A stretch of DNA of 64,000 nt from DATGMB01 sp035293845. GTDB lineage: Bacteria > Acidobacteriota > Terriglobia > Bryobacterales > Bryobacteraceae. The notes under the pieces were generated by a model. The model made no database searches. It was given only the letters and a program-made list of their open reading frames with translations, and was not told where the DNA came from. Numbering within the stretch: position 1 is the first letter of the stretch; every line of letters begins with the position of its first letter. The DNA lies in NCBI GenBank assembly GCA_035293845.1, contig DATGMB010000251.1, positions 69,681-133,680 of the forward strand, written 5' to 3'. The translations under genes and the position numbers were made by a program. Shown here piece after piece: positions 7,172 through 14,857 of this stretch.

Positions 7172-9634
7172 TCAGGGGCGCTCCGCGCGCCGGGACAACC
7201 TGTCCTCCGGGGACAATTTGTCCCCTGCCGCGACCGAACGTGCCAGCGCCGCCAGGTCCGCCGCCGCGGCGCCCCCGCCCGCGCCTTTGTGCTCCTGCTT
7301 GGCCAGGTACATGCGCCGGTCCGCTTCGGCGAGCAGCCCCTCGGCATCCTGGCCGTGCTCCGGGCAAAAGGCGGCGCCGATGCTGATGTTCAGCAGGCGC
7401 TCGCCGCAGACGGATTCGCCCGCTTCTACTACGACTCTTTCGAGCATCTGTTGTTTGGCGGCGAGATCCTGCGGCGCGAGGCCGGGCAGCACCAGCACGA
7501 ATTCGTCGCCGCCCATGCGCGCGACGTAATCGTATTCGCGGCAGCACTCGCGCAGCCCGGCGGCGACGAGCTTGAGGACGCGGTTTCCCTCCAGGTGCCC
7601 GAAACGGTCGTTGATCTGCTTGAAGCCGTCCAGATCGCAGACGAGCACCGCCAGGCGCTCCGAGTTCCGCCGGGCGCGGGAAAGCTCGGCGTCCAGGTGC
7701 AGGAACAGCGAGCGGGCGTTGGGGAGCGAAGTGAGCGCGTCGGTGGTGGCGGAGATCGCCGCCTGGCGGAATTTGAGCGCGTTTTCGATGGTGAGCGAGA
7801 CCTTGGGATTGATCGCCAGCAGAACGCGCAGATGGTCATTCGTGAAAGCGTCCTTTTCCATGTGGTAGAGCGCGAGCACGCCGAGCACTCCCGAGGCGTT
7901 TTCGAGCGGCGCCGCGAGGGCTGAGCGCAGGCTGCTGAACTTGGCCGGATCGTTCAGGTAACCGGGTTCGACCGAGGGGTTGCCGTTGAGGATCGGCTTG
8001 CGCGTTTCCGCCACCCAGCCGGAAAGCCCCTGCCCGACCGGAATCTCGAGCGAGGAGAACAGCCGGAAGTTCTCGCCGCTGACGTATTCGGGGACGAGCG
8101 TGGCCTCGCGCAGTACGTACACGGCGATGGCGTCGTACGGGATGAGGCGCTGCAGGCGGCTGTCGAGCACGGAGAGCGTCTCGTGCAGGTTGAGCGAGCT
8201 GCCGAGATCCTGCGTCAGCTCGTAGAGCGTCTGGGCTTCCTGCCGCGCCGCGGCGATCGAGCTGAGAAATTCGGGTTGCTGCAGTTCGGGCTGCTGTAAT
8301 CCCGCTGCCGGCGCATCGCCGCGGGTCACGCGGAGGTCCTTGGAGAGCCGGTGGACCGGCGAGCCGCTGGCCCACGCCAGCTTCTCCCATTCGCGGTAAT
8401 TTTCGGCCAACAGCCGGACCAGCGCCGGGTCGAAGCTGATGCCGGCTTCCGCCTGCACCGCCGCCAGCGCTTCATCGAGCGGTAGCGCGCGGCGGTATTG
8501 GCGGTCCGAGGCCAGGGCATCGAAGCAGTCGACCAACGCCAGGACGCGCGCCCCGAGCGGAATCTCTTCGCCCTTTAAACCGTCCGGGTATCCCGTGCCG
8601 TTCCACTTCTCGTGATGCGCGCGCACGACCGGCACCACATCGTACGGAAACTGTACACGGGCCAGAATCTCCGCGCCGACGACCGGGTGAATCTTCATTT
8701 TTTCGAATTCTTCCGGCGTGAGCTTGCCGGGCTTCGAGATGATGTGTTCGGGAACCGCCAGCTTGCCGATATCGTGCAGGATCGAGGCGGCATGGAGCGC
8801 CTGCAATCCGGCGGCATCGAGGCCTGCTTTCTTTCCGAGCTCGACGGCGTAGACCTGGACGCGCTGCAGGTGCTCGTGGGTGGTTTCGTCCTTGGCTTCG
8901 ATCGCGAGGGCCAGGGCCTCGATGGTGCGGAGATGGAGGGCCGCGATCTCTTCGGCGTGCTGCTTTTCCGATTCCAGCCGGCCGAGGTAGAGTCGATAGG
9001 AGCGGAAGATGATGTAGACCACCGGCAGACCGAGAAAGACCATCTGCCAGCCCACCGCCTGGTTGCAGGCATGCGTCACCGCGGCGATGCCGCCGCCCAC
9101 CAGGTAATAGGGGAAGGACCAGAAATAGCACTCTTTCCAGACCCGGCGCAGACTGCCCTGCTGCGTGAGCGCGACGACTCCGGCAACCGTGAGGGTATTG
9201 GTCAGGAAATAGGCGATCGCCGCCAGCGCCACCCGCACGGCCAGCAGCTGTCCGCGGTTGGGGATCACGTGGTATACGCCATAGCCCGCCGATACCGCCA
9301 GCGCCATGCCGGCCATGTTGAAGGCAAGCTGCACCGGCCGGGTTTGCGTTTTGGTTCGCCAGAGGGATTGCACGGCCGTGGCCACGCAGGCCAGCAGCAT
9401 GGTCTCCGCGTAGCCGAACTCCATCAGGCTCAGCACGACGAAGACGTAGCCGACCGACAGCGTGCTGAGGATTCCCGGCAGGTTCACCTTGAGCGCGGAG
9501 GCCACCGCCGCCACGGCCAACTGGCAGAGATAGTGCGCCGGGTCCGGGCAGCGGAAGCCGCGCAGGGCGTAGGCGAAGCAGCCGAATCCAGCGATCAGCA
9601 CGAAGGCGATATAGATTCGGGCGCGGAGCGGCAT
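7172..9634 (-). CDS. Membrane HD-GYP/GAF/GGDEF protein (c-di-GMP turnover)
   Basis: This 820-residue signalling enzyme is likely to both make and degrade cyclic di-GMP at the inner membrane. Residues 5-215 form about six hydrophobic helices. Residues 230-400 form an HD-GYP phosphodiesterase domain with HDIGK near 287 and HHEKWNGTGYPDG near 340. Residues 435-610 are a GAF-type sensor. Residues 620-775 are a diguanylate cyclase domain with an intact GGDEF motif near 708. An R-E-Y-D sequence five residues before GGDEF matches the RxxD product-inhibition I-site. The start at the ATG at 9632-9634 is chosen because coding before it is Arg/Ser-rich and not membrane-like. It is divergent from the sigma-54 activator gene, with 88 bases between the starts. 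Both catalytic domains look intact, so the net direction of activity cannot be told from sequence. Confidence 0.92.
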   Translation of the reverse strand: MPLRARIYIAFVLIAGFGCFAYALRGFRCPDPAHYLCQLAVAAVASALKVNLPGILSTLSVGYVFVVLSLMEFGYAETMLLACVATAVQSLWRTKTQTRPVQLAFNMAGMALAVSAGYGVYHVIPNRGQLLAVRVALAAIAYFLTNTLTVAGVVALTQQGSLRRVWKECYFWSFPYYLVGGGIAAVTHACNQAVGWQMVFLGLPVVYIIFRSYRLYLGRLESEKQHAEEIAALHLRTIEALALAIEAKDETTHEHLQRVQVYAVELGKKAGLDAAGLQALHAASILHDIGKLAVPEHIISKPGKLTPEEFEKMKIHPVVGAEILARVQFPYDVVPVVRAHHEKWNGTGYPDGLKGEEIPLGARVLALVDCFDALASDRQYRRALPLDEALAAVQAEAGISFDPALVRLLAENYREWEKLAWASGSPVHRLSKDLRVTRGDAPAAGLQQPELQQPEFLSSIAAARQEAQTLYELTQDLGSSLNLHETLSVLDSRLQRLIPYDAIAVYVLREATLVPEYVSGENFRLFSSLEIPVGQGLSGWVAETRKPILNGNPSVEPGYLNDPAKFSSLRSALAAPLENASGVLGVLALYHMEKDAFTNDHLRVLLAINPKVSLTIENALKFRQAAISATTDALTSLPNARSLFLHLDAELSRARRNSERLAVLVCDLDGFKQINDRFGHLEGNRVLKLVAAGLRECCREYDYVARMGGDEFVLVLPGLAPQDLAAKQQMLERVVVEAGESVCGERLLNISIGAAFCPEHGQDAEGLLAEADRRMYLAKQEHKGAGGGAAAADLAALARSVAAGDKLSPEDRLSRRAERP

Positions 9635-9722
9635 AGCAACAGAACCGTCAATTCCGCTTATCGGCCCTTCCCCGTCAAGCTTACAGCTCTCGCGCCGATG
9701 AGTTATCCGAGGAGACGCGCGA

Positions 9723-10700
9723 ATGCCCGCCGAGCGGCACGTGTTTTTGGGAATGCCTGTCGTGGTCGCCAGCCCGGCGATGCGGCGCACGCTCGAGCTG
9801 GTGCGGCGCGTGGCGCGCTCTCCGGTGGCGGTGCTCATCACGGGCGAAACGGGCAGCGGCAAAGAGCTGGTGGCGCGCGCGGTTCACCACTTTTCGCTGC
9901 GCTGCTCGAAGCCCTGGGTCGATATCAACTGCGGCGCCCTGCCCGACCAGCTCATGGAGAGCGAGCTGTTCGGGCACGAGCGCGGCGCGTTCAGCGGGGC
10001 CGACAGCGCCAAGCCCGGCATGTTCGAGCTGGCGCACACCGGCAGTTTGTTCCTGGATGAGATCGCGGAACTCGATCCACGGATGCAGGTCAAGCTGCTG
10101 CGCGTCCTCGATGGCGTCCCCTACTACCGCCTCGGCGGGCGGAAGAAGATCCAGGTGGATGTGCGGATCATCGCGGCGACCAACCAGGATCTCGAGCAGG
10201 CGGTGGCGGGGGGGCGATTTCGCTCGGACCTGCTGCACCGCCTGGCGGAGTACCAGATTGCGGTTCCCCCGCTGCGCGAGCGCCTGGAAGATATCGGCGC
10301 GCTGGCGGAGCACTTCCTGGCGCAGCATTCCGAGCAGGCCGCCTTCTCGCGCGAGGCGCTGGCGGCACTGCGGCGATACCCGTGGCCGGGGAACATCCGG
10401 GAGTTGCGCAACGCGGTGGTGCATGCCGTGGTCTCCGCGCGCCAGTACGAGATCCAGGTGGAGGACTTGCCGGAGCGGGTTCGCGGGCGGCGCGCCGCTA
10501 CGTTGCCGGAACGCGGTCTGTGTCTCGAAGGCCTGGAGCGCGAGGCGATTCTTACGGCGCTCGCCCAAACCGAAGGCCACCACCGGAAGGCGGCCGATTT
10601 GCTCGGCATCTCCCGCCGTACGCTGAGCCGCAAACTCCGCAGCTACCGCCAGGAGATGAAGCAGGGCTTTAGGGCGGAGCTGGCCGGTGCGGTGCAGTAG
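9723..10700 (+). CDS. Sigma-54-dependent transcriptional activator (AAA+ and Fis-type HTH, no receiver)
   Basis: This 325-residue bacterial enhancer-binding protein has an AAA+ domain from about residue 15 with Walker A GETGSGKE, the sigma-54-contact loop as GAFSGA (a Ser variant of GAFTGA), Walker B GSLFLDEIAEL and an arginine-finger region (FRSDLLHRLAEYQI). A C-terminal Fis-family helix-turn-helix (HHRKAADLLGISRRTLSRKL) binds the enhancer. There is almost no N-terminal regulatory domain, so activity may be controlled by abundance or by a partner protein, as in PspF-type activators. It is followed by a membrane-protein gene preceded by a good -24/-12 promoter, the most obvious target. Confidence 0.92.
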   Translation: MPAERHVFLGMPVVVASPAMRRTLELVRRVARSPVAVLITGETGSGKELVARAVHHFSLRCSKPWVDINCGALPDQLMESELFGHERGAFSGADSAKPGMFELAHTGSLFLDEIAELDPRMQVKLLRVLDGVPYYRLGGRKKIQVDVRIIAATNQDLEQAVAGGRFRSDLLHRLAEYQIAVPPLRERLEDIGALAEHFLAQHSEQAAFSREALAALRRYPWPGNIRELRNAVVHAVVSARQYEIQVEDLPERVRGRRAATLPERGLCLEGLEREAILTALAQTEGHHRKAADLLGISRRTLSRKLRSYRQEMKQGFRAELAGAVQ

Positions 10701-10766
10701 TTCCGGAGAGCACGTCCGCGTCCGTCTCCTCGTGCGCAAGAGCCCCGAATCGCCGTTTTTGTCCGG

Positions 10767-10784
10767 TTTGGCACGCCGGGTGCA
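10767..10784 (+). promoter_or_regulatory. Sigma-54 (-24/-12) promoter
   Basis: The sequence TTTGGCAC-GCCGG-GTGCA matches the sigma-54 consensus (TTGGCAC-N5-TTGCA) with invariant GG at 10770-10771 and GC at 10782-10783, exactly 10 bases apart. Transcription would start near 10795, just before the GGAG ribosome binding site of the gene at 10810. The activator gene ends only 67 bases upstream. Confidence 0.75.
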
Positions 10785-10809
10785 CATCCTTTGCTTGGAG
10801 GTGTTCGTC

Positions 10810-11367
10810 ATGGCGGACGACGTCATTCGAGATGTTCCTACGCGCTTCCCCACCATGGGTGCGCGCTTGGGCGAACGCTTTGTTTTGAGCCGGGTCTCGT
10901 GGGGCGCGATTTGGGCCGGGACCATGGTGACCTTGGGTCTGGTGGCCTTATTCCTTACGTTCGGCATCTTCATCAACGCGTTGATTGGGGGATCCACGGT
11001 CTGGTCCGCGATCTGGTACCTGGTGACCATGGGCGCGTCGTTCTACGCCGGCGCGTGGTGCGCCGCGCGGATGTGCGATTCGCCGGGCGCGGGGCGGATG
11101 CACGGCATCACGACCTGGGGGCTGGGGACGCTGGCGACGGTGATCCTGTTCGGCGCGCTGGACTTGCTGATTCTTTCGATTATCCGGGCGAGCGGCGGGT
11201 TTCTGACCCTGAACTTACCCGGCGTGTGGGCAGGCCTGATCTGGGGCGGCGTGATGCTGAGCCTGATCTGTGCTTATATCGGCGGCGGCGCTGGTGTGCC
11301 GAAGGCGCCGCGAGCGACGGCCGTCGAGCCGGAAACGGGTACAACGCCTTTGCGGCGAGCCGGATAG
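10810..11367 (+). CDS. Conserved integral membrane protein, probable sigma-54 target
   Basis: This 185-residue protein has a short cytoplasmic N-terminus (M-A-D-D-V-I-R-D-V-P) followed by about four hydrophobic helices, beginning with VSWGAIWAGTMVTLGLVALF, and a polar C-terminal tail. The S-W-G-A-I-x-A-G motif is shared by a group of small bacterial membrane proteins (YrzE/PhnA-like entries) with no established activity. The start ATG at 10810 has a strong GGAGGT site 9 bases upstream; earlier in-frame starts would run through the promoter. The immediately preceding -24/-12 promoter and activator gene suggest stress- or signal-dependent expression. Function unknown. Confidence 0.8.
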   Translation: MADDVIRDVPTRFPTMGARLGERFVLSRVSWGAIWAGTMVTLGLVALFLTFGIFINALIGGSTVWSAIWYLVTMGASFYAGAWCAARMCDSPGAGRMHGITTWGLGTLATVILFGALDLLILSIIRASGGFLTLNLPGVWAGLIWGGVMLSLICAYIGGGAGVPKAPRATAVEPETGTTPLRRAG

Positions 11368-11407
11368 CGGCTTCCAATCAGCCCAGCGGGCGTCTGTGAG
11401 GGCGACC

Positions 11408-11497
11408 TGGCGGAGGAAGAGGGATTCGAACCCCCGAGCGACTCGCGCCGCTAACGGTTTTCAAGACCGCCGGTTTCAACCGCTCACCCATTCCTCC
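11408..11497 (-). tRNA. tRNA-Ser (anticodon UGA)
   Basis: On the minus strand the acceptor stem GGAGGAA (from 11497) pairs with TTCCTCC, followed by the discriminator G and an encoded CCA at 11408-11410. The anticodon loop C-T-T-G-A-A-A gives anticodon TGA, and the T-loop GGTTCGAATCC is canonical. A long variable arm (GCGGCGCGAGTCGC region) marks it as a class II tRNA, consistent with serine. Confidence 0.95.
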
Positions 11498-11508
11498 GCT
11501 CTCATATA

Positions 11509-12123
11509 TTATAGGTTGCCCCCGGCTTCGGCGCCGCTGCGATCGAGCAGGAGATCCAGTTTCGCGCGGAGATCCTGGAGCGCCTGCATTACGGCTTGGT
11601 GCTCCACCTCGTCCTGGGGCGGCATTTTGCGCTTGATGTAAAAGGTTCCACCCGGTTCGAGGACGCAGCGTTCCACCTCGCTGAGGCTGTCGAAACCCTG
11701 GCGGTGGAGGACGGTCATCAGTTCTGCGCGCGTCAGCAGCTCGCGCGCCATCGCCTTCTTGATGATGTGCCCGTGCTCGATCAGGACGGTCGGTTTGCCT
11801 TCGAAGAGCTGGTCGAGGCGGCGATGGCGGAAAAGAAAGCGGACGACGAGGTAGTTGGCCGCAAGCAGCGCCAGCGCACCGATGAGTCCGCCTGTCAGCG
11901 AATTGTCGTTGCCGATAATGGCGTTCTGAACGGTATTGCTGAGGCTGAGCAGCACCACCAGGTCGAAGGGGTTGAGCTGGGCCAGCTCGCGCTTGCCGAA
12001 GACGCGAAGCGCCACCACGAGAAAAACATAGACCAGAACGGGCCGCAGCACCTTTTCCGCGAGCGGCGCTCCCATCACGAAGACATCCTTCCACATTTCG
12101 TTCGAACCCAGCCAACCAGCCAT
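11509..12123 (-). CDS. DUF421 (YetF-like) membrane protein
   Basis: This 204-residue protein has three N-terminal hydrophobic helices and the DUF421 signature regions LRVFGKRELAQLNPFDLVV and LSNTVQNAIIG, followed by a cytoplasmic alpha/beta part (GKPTVLIEHGHIIKKAMARE and LTRAELMTVLHRQG). The start at the ATG at 12121-12123 is supported by a GAGGAG site. YetF-family proteins are inner-membrane proteins with unclear function, linked in spore-formers to germination-related complexes, which is not informative here. The tRNA-Ser lies immediately downstream on the same strand, but tRNA processing makes a shared function unlikely. Confidence 0.85.
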   Translation of the reverse strand: MAGWLGSNEMWKDVFVMGAPLAEKVLRPVLVYVFLVVALRVFGKRELAQLNPFDLVVLLSLSNTVQNAIIGNDNSLTGGLIGALALLAANYLVVRFLFRHRRLDQLFEGKPTVLIEHGHIIKKAMARELLTRAELMTVLHRQGFDSLSEVERCVLEPGGTFYIKRKMPPQDEVEHQAVMQALQDLRAKLDLLLDRSGAEAGGNL

Positions 12124-12481
12124 CCGCAATCTGCTCCTCTCAGCCCGATTATCTCCCGGTGGGCACGGTGGACGGCCGAGGCGCGCGGGCCGGACCGGGG
12201 AGCCGTCCCGGGCATGGCTTGCGCCAGGAAGTCCGGGCGCCGGTGAAGGTTCGTGGAACGCGCCGCGAGGATCGCGCGGGCTGCCGGGGATGTGTGGAAA
12301 TGCTGTGACAATCCGGTGAATGAGGTGGAAAATCCCTGCTGAAGCGTTCATTTTTCATCACTTCCGTGGAATCGGGCGACGCGGGCGGGCAGTCTCGATA
12401 TCCATAGGCTATCCTGCTGAAAAAACAGCTTAAAAATTCGAGGCTGCGCGGGCGGCGGCTTGCCGTTACCCTAGGGAGTTC
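12124..12481. other. Intergenic region between divergent DUF421 and dnaB genes
   Basis: This 358-base gap separates the divergent starts. The last 130 bases before dnaB are less GC-rich, with A-tracts (CTGAAAAAACAG at about 12416) and a possible -10 (TATCCT at about 12411), but no convincing -35. No conserved coding frame, tRNA or repeat is visible in it. Confidence 0.5.
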
Positions 12482-13843
12482 ATGTCCTCGGGCAACGCAA
12501 TCGAGAAGGGGCTTCCGGTAAACCTGGATGCCGAGCGGTTCGTCCTCGGCTGCATCCTTCTCGACGACAACCTTTACGTGCAGGCGGCGGCGACGCTCGA
12601 AGCCGACGACTTCAGCGACGAGCGGCACCGGCGGATCTTCCGCCGCATGGGCGAACTGCAGGACCGCGGCGAGCGCGTCGACCGGGTCACGGTGGCGAAC
12701 GAGCTGATGCGCTACAACGAGCTCGAAGCCTGCGGCGGGCTCGCGTATCTGGTTTCACTCGATGATGGCCTGCCTCACATCCCCAACCTGGACGCATACA
12801 TCCGCGCCGTAAAGGACAAGTCCGTCCTGCGACGGATCGTTTTCGCGTCGCAGAACATGATGAACCGGGCTCTGCTCGGCGAGGAGCAGCCAGACGAAAT
12901 CCTGGCGGGCGCCGAAGAGACCCTGCTCAAGCTGGGAGAAGCGCGCGTCAAGAGCGGGCTGGTCAACGCCGCGGATATCCTGGAGAGCTACGACGGCGGG
13001 ATCAACGCGTTTCTCGACCCGTCGAAGCGCATCAAGGGCATCAGCACCGGCTTTTTGAAGTTCGATGAGTACACGGGCGGGCTGCATCCGGGCGATCTGT
13101 TCATTGTGGCGGCGCGGCCGTCGATGGGGAAGACGGCTCTTGCATTGAACATCGCCCAGCACGTGGCGCTGAAGCTCAAGCAGACGGTGGCGATTTTTTC
13201 GCTCGAAATGTCGCGGGAATCGCTGCTCACGCGTATGTTGTGCGCGGCGGCCCGGGTCGATAGCCAGAAGTTCCGCCAGGGGTACCTTTCGCCGGACGAG
13301 CGTCGCAAGCTCAGCCACGGACTGCACGAGCTGGTCGAATCGCCGCTGTATATCGACGACACTCCCGGCGTTCACCTGATGGATATGCATGCCAAGCTGC
13401 GGCGGCTGCAGTCCCAGACGGGCGGGGTCGGGCTGGTGATTGTCGATTACCTGCAGCTCATGAGCGGCCGCGGCCGTTTCGAGAACCGCAACCAGGAGGT
13501 CAGCGCGCTCTCGCGCGGCCTCAAGCTGCTGGCCAAGGAAATGAATGTCCCGATGATGGTGCTGTCGCAGCTCAGCCGCGCGGTCGAGCAGCGGCAGGGC
13601 GACCACCGGCCGCAATTGAGCGACTTGCGCGAATCGGGCTCGATCGAGCAGGACGCCGACGTGGTCGGGTTCATCTTCCGCGAGGAGGTTTACCACCGGG
13701 ACCGGGAGGACCTTCGCGGGCTGGCGGAGCTGATCATTGCCAAGCAGCGCAACGGGCCGGTCGGCACCGTGAACCTGGTCTATCTGCACGCCCAGACGAA
13801 GTTCGAGAACCGGGCGGAGGATACAGGGGAGATGGAGGAGTAG
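12482..13843 (+). CDS. dnaB: Replicative DNA helicase DnaB
   Basis: This 453-residue protein is the hexameric 5'-3' helicase of the chromosomal replisome. An N-terminal DnaB domain (N-L-D-A-E-R-F-V-L-G-C-I-L-L-D) is followed by the RecA-like ATPase: Walker A AARPSMGKTALA, ATP-site SLEMSRESLLTRML, Walker B LVIVDYLQLMSG and the terminal arginine-finger region LRESGSIEQDADVVGFIFRE. The length is normal for the family, with no intein. The ATG at 12482 has a GGGAG sequence just upstream. It stands alone, divergent from the DUF421 gene, and is followed by a palindromic repeat. Confidence 0.97.
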   Translation: MSSGNAIEKGLPVNLDAERFVLGCILLDDNLYVQAAATLEADDFSDERHRRIFRRMGELQDRGERVDRVTVANELMRYNELEACGGLAYLVSLDDGLPHIPNLDAYIRAVKDKSVLRRIVFASQNMMNRALLGEEQPDEILAGAEETLLKLGEARVKSGLVNAADILESYDGGINAFLDPSKRIKGISTGFLKFDEYTGGLHPGDLFIVAARPSMGKTALALNIAQHVALKLKQTVAIFSLEMSRESLLTRMLCAAARVDSQKFRQGYLSPDERRKLSHGLHELVESPLYIDDTPGVHLMDMHAKLRRLQSQTGGVGLVIVDYLQLMSGRGRFENRNQEVSALSRGLKLLAKEMNVPMMVLSQLSRAVEQRQGDHRPQLSDLRESGSIEQDADVVGFIFREEVYHRDREDLRGLAELIIAKQRNGPVGTVNLVYLHAQTKFENRAEDTGEMEE

Positions 13844-13855
13844 CGGGGGTTTTCG

Positions 13856-13952
13856 TTCACCGCAGAGACACAGAGGACACAGAGATTACGCGGAGAAATC
13901 TCTAAAGGTTTTCTCCGCGATGCCTCCGCGTCCTCCGTGCCTCTGCGGTGAA
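13856..13952. repeat. Long imperfect palindrome of the 'CACCGCAGAG' interspersed type, copy 1
   Basis: The left arm (beginning TTCACCGCAGAGACACAGAG) and right arm (ending CTCTGCGGTGAA) are reverse complements over about 43 bp with a handful of mismatches, separated by about 10 bases. It fills the space between dnaB and the convergent gene at 13962. Related shorter elements occur at 16159-16231 and 59845-59873 in this window, so it is an interspersed element rather than a gene-specific terminator. Confidence 0.85.
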
Positions 13953-13961
13953 AGGAAGGCT

Positions 13962-14555
13962 TCATCTGGTCACGTACAACTCAATTTGCGCGATACCTCC
14001 CACCCGCATCTGGTCGCGCAGGGTGCTGAAGCGCAGCCGGCTACTGCCGGCGGCAAGGGCCTCGGCGGCGGGCGTGGCGAGGACTGCCGTGAAGCGGTCG
14101 GCGCGGTCGCGATAGGAATAGCCGGCGTACTGGAGGTCTGCTGCTGCTGCCGTTTCCATGAGGAGATCCCAGAAGCTGGCGCGCCGGAGCCACCCCTTCC
14201 GGGCCGCGGCCTCCCGGGGGATCTCGACGGCCTGCCGCGCTCCGCGCAGCACGGCGCGTATGCAGCGAGCGGCGGCGAAGCGGCGGGCGGGGTCGGAATC
14301 GGGGAAGGTCGCCAGCAATTCGCGCAGGCTTTCGGCATCTACCTCCCAGCCCGCCCAGCGGAATCGCGATGCCCCGCTGACCAGCGTGCCGCGCAGCAGG
14401 AGCTCGCGGATACGGGTTTCGTCCTTGCCCGCGACGGGCAGCATGTGCTCGATGAGGTCGCGAAGAGGGAGGTCCTGTACGACCACGGGCGAGATCGAAA
14501 TAGACTCTGCCGCCTCCGAGCTCAGCTTCACCCTGACGGTTCCGGGTAACGCCAT
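13962..14555 (-). CDS. Hypothetical protein
   Basis: This 197-residue soluble protein starts at the ATG at 14553-14555 (M-A-L-P-G-T-V-R-V); a GTG 12 bases upstream is an alternative. I do not recognise a domain. It begins with a beta-rich segment (V-K-L-S-S-E-A-A-E-S-I-S-I-S-P-V-V-V), then a helical region with L-R-D-L-I-E-H-M-L and many Ala/Arg residues. Its start region is divergent from the small gene at 14582, with only 26 bases between them. No signal peptide or membrane helix is present. Codon use matches the surroundings, so I regard it as a real gene, probably lineage-specific. Confidence 0.6.
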   Translation of the reverse strand: MALPGTVRVKLSSEAAESISISPVVVQDLPLRDLIEHMLPVAGKDETRIRELLLRGTLVSGASRFRWAGWEVDAESLRELLATFPDSDPARRFAAARCIRAVLRGARQAVEIPREAAARKGWLRRASFWDLLMETAAAADLQYAGYSYRDRADRFTAVLATPAAEALAAGSSRLRFSTLRDQMRVGGIAQIELYVTR

Positions 14556-14581
14556 ATCCGCTCCCACGCTACCATAGGTGC

Positions 14582-14857
14582 GTGACGCCTCTCGAGAAGG
14601 TCCTGGCCGAGACGCGGCGCTACGAGCACGCGCTGCTCGCCTTCTCCGCCCGCGAGCACAACGGCGGGATCGAGCTCGTCATCCGGATGAAAGACCCCGG
14701 CCTCGGTCTCCACACCTATTACGCTCCGATCCATGAGCGGGATATCGAGCATCCGCAGTTCCCGTGGACGTTCCAGCGCTACCTTTACGACTGCATGCAC
14801 GACTATCTGGTCGAGATGTTCCTCCGCACACCGCAAAGCCGGGACGGGCAGCCGTGA
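14582..14857 (+). CDS. Small conserved hypothetical protein
   Basis: This 91-residue acidic/aromatic protein (GTG start at 14582) contains the segments IELVIRMKDPGLGLHTYYAP and FPWTFQRYLYDCMHDYLVEM. It overlaps the downstream methyltransferase gene by 4 bases (GTGA), so the two are almost certainly cotranslated. No known domain is recognised. The coupling with a MidA-like methyltransferase suggests, but does not prove, a functional link. Confidence 0.75.
   Translation: MTPLEKVLAETRRYEHALLAFSAREHNGGIELVIRMKDPGLGLHTYYAPIHERDIEHPQFPWTFQRYLYDCMHDYLVEMFLRTPQSRDGQP

Noticed and set aside
13856..13952. Small protein genes on both strands of the palindrome
   Set aside because: The frames come from the repeat itself (H-R-R-G-T-E-D-A-E and L-C-V-L-C-V-S-A type) and lack ribosome sites.
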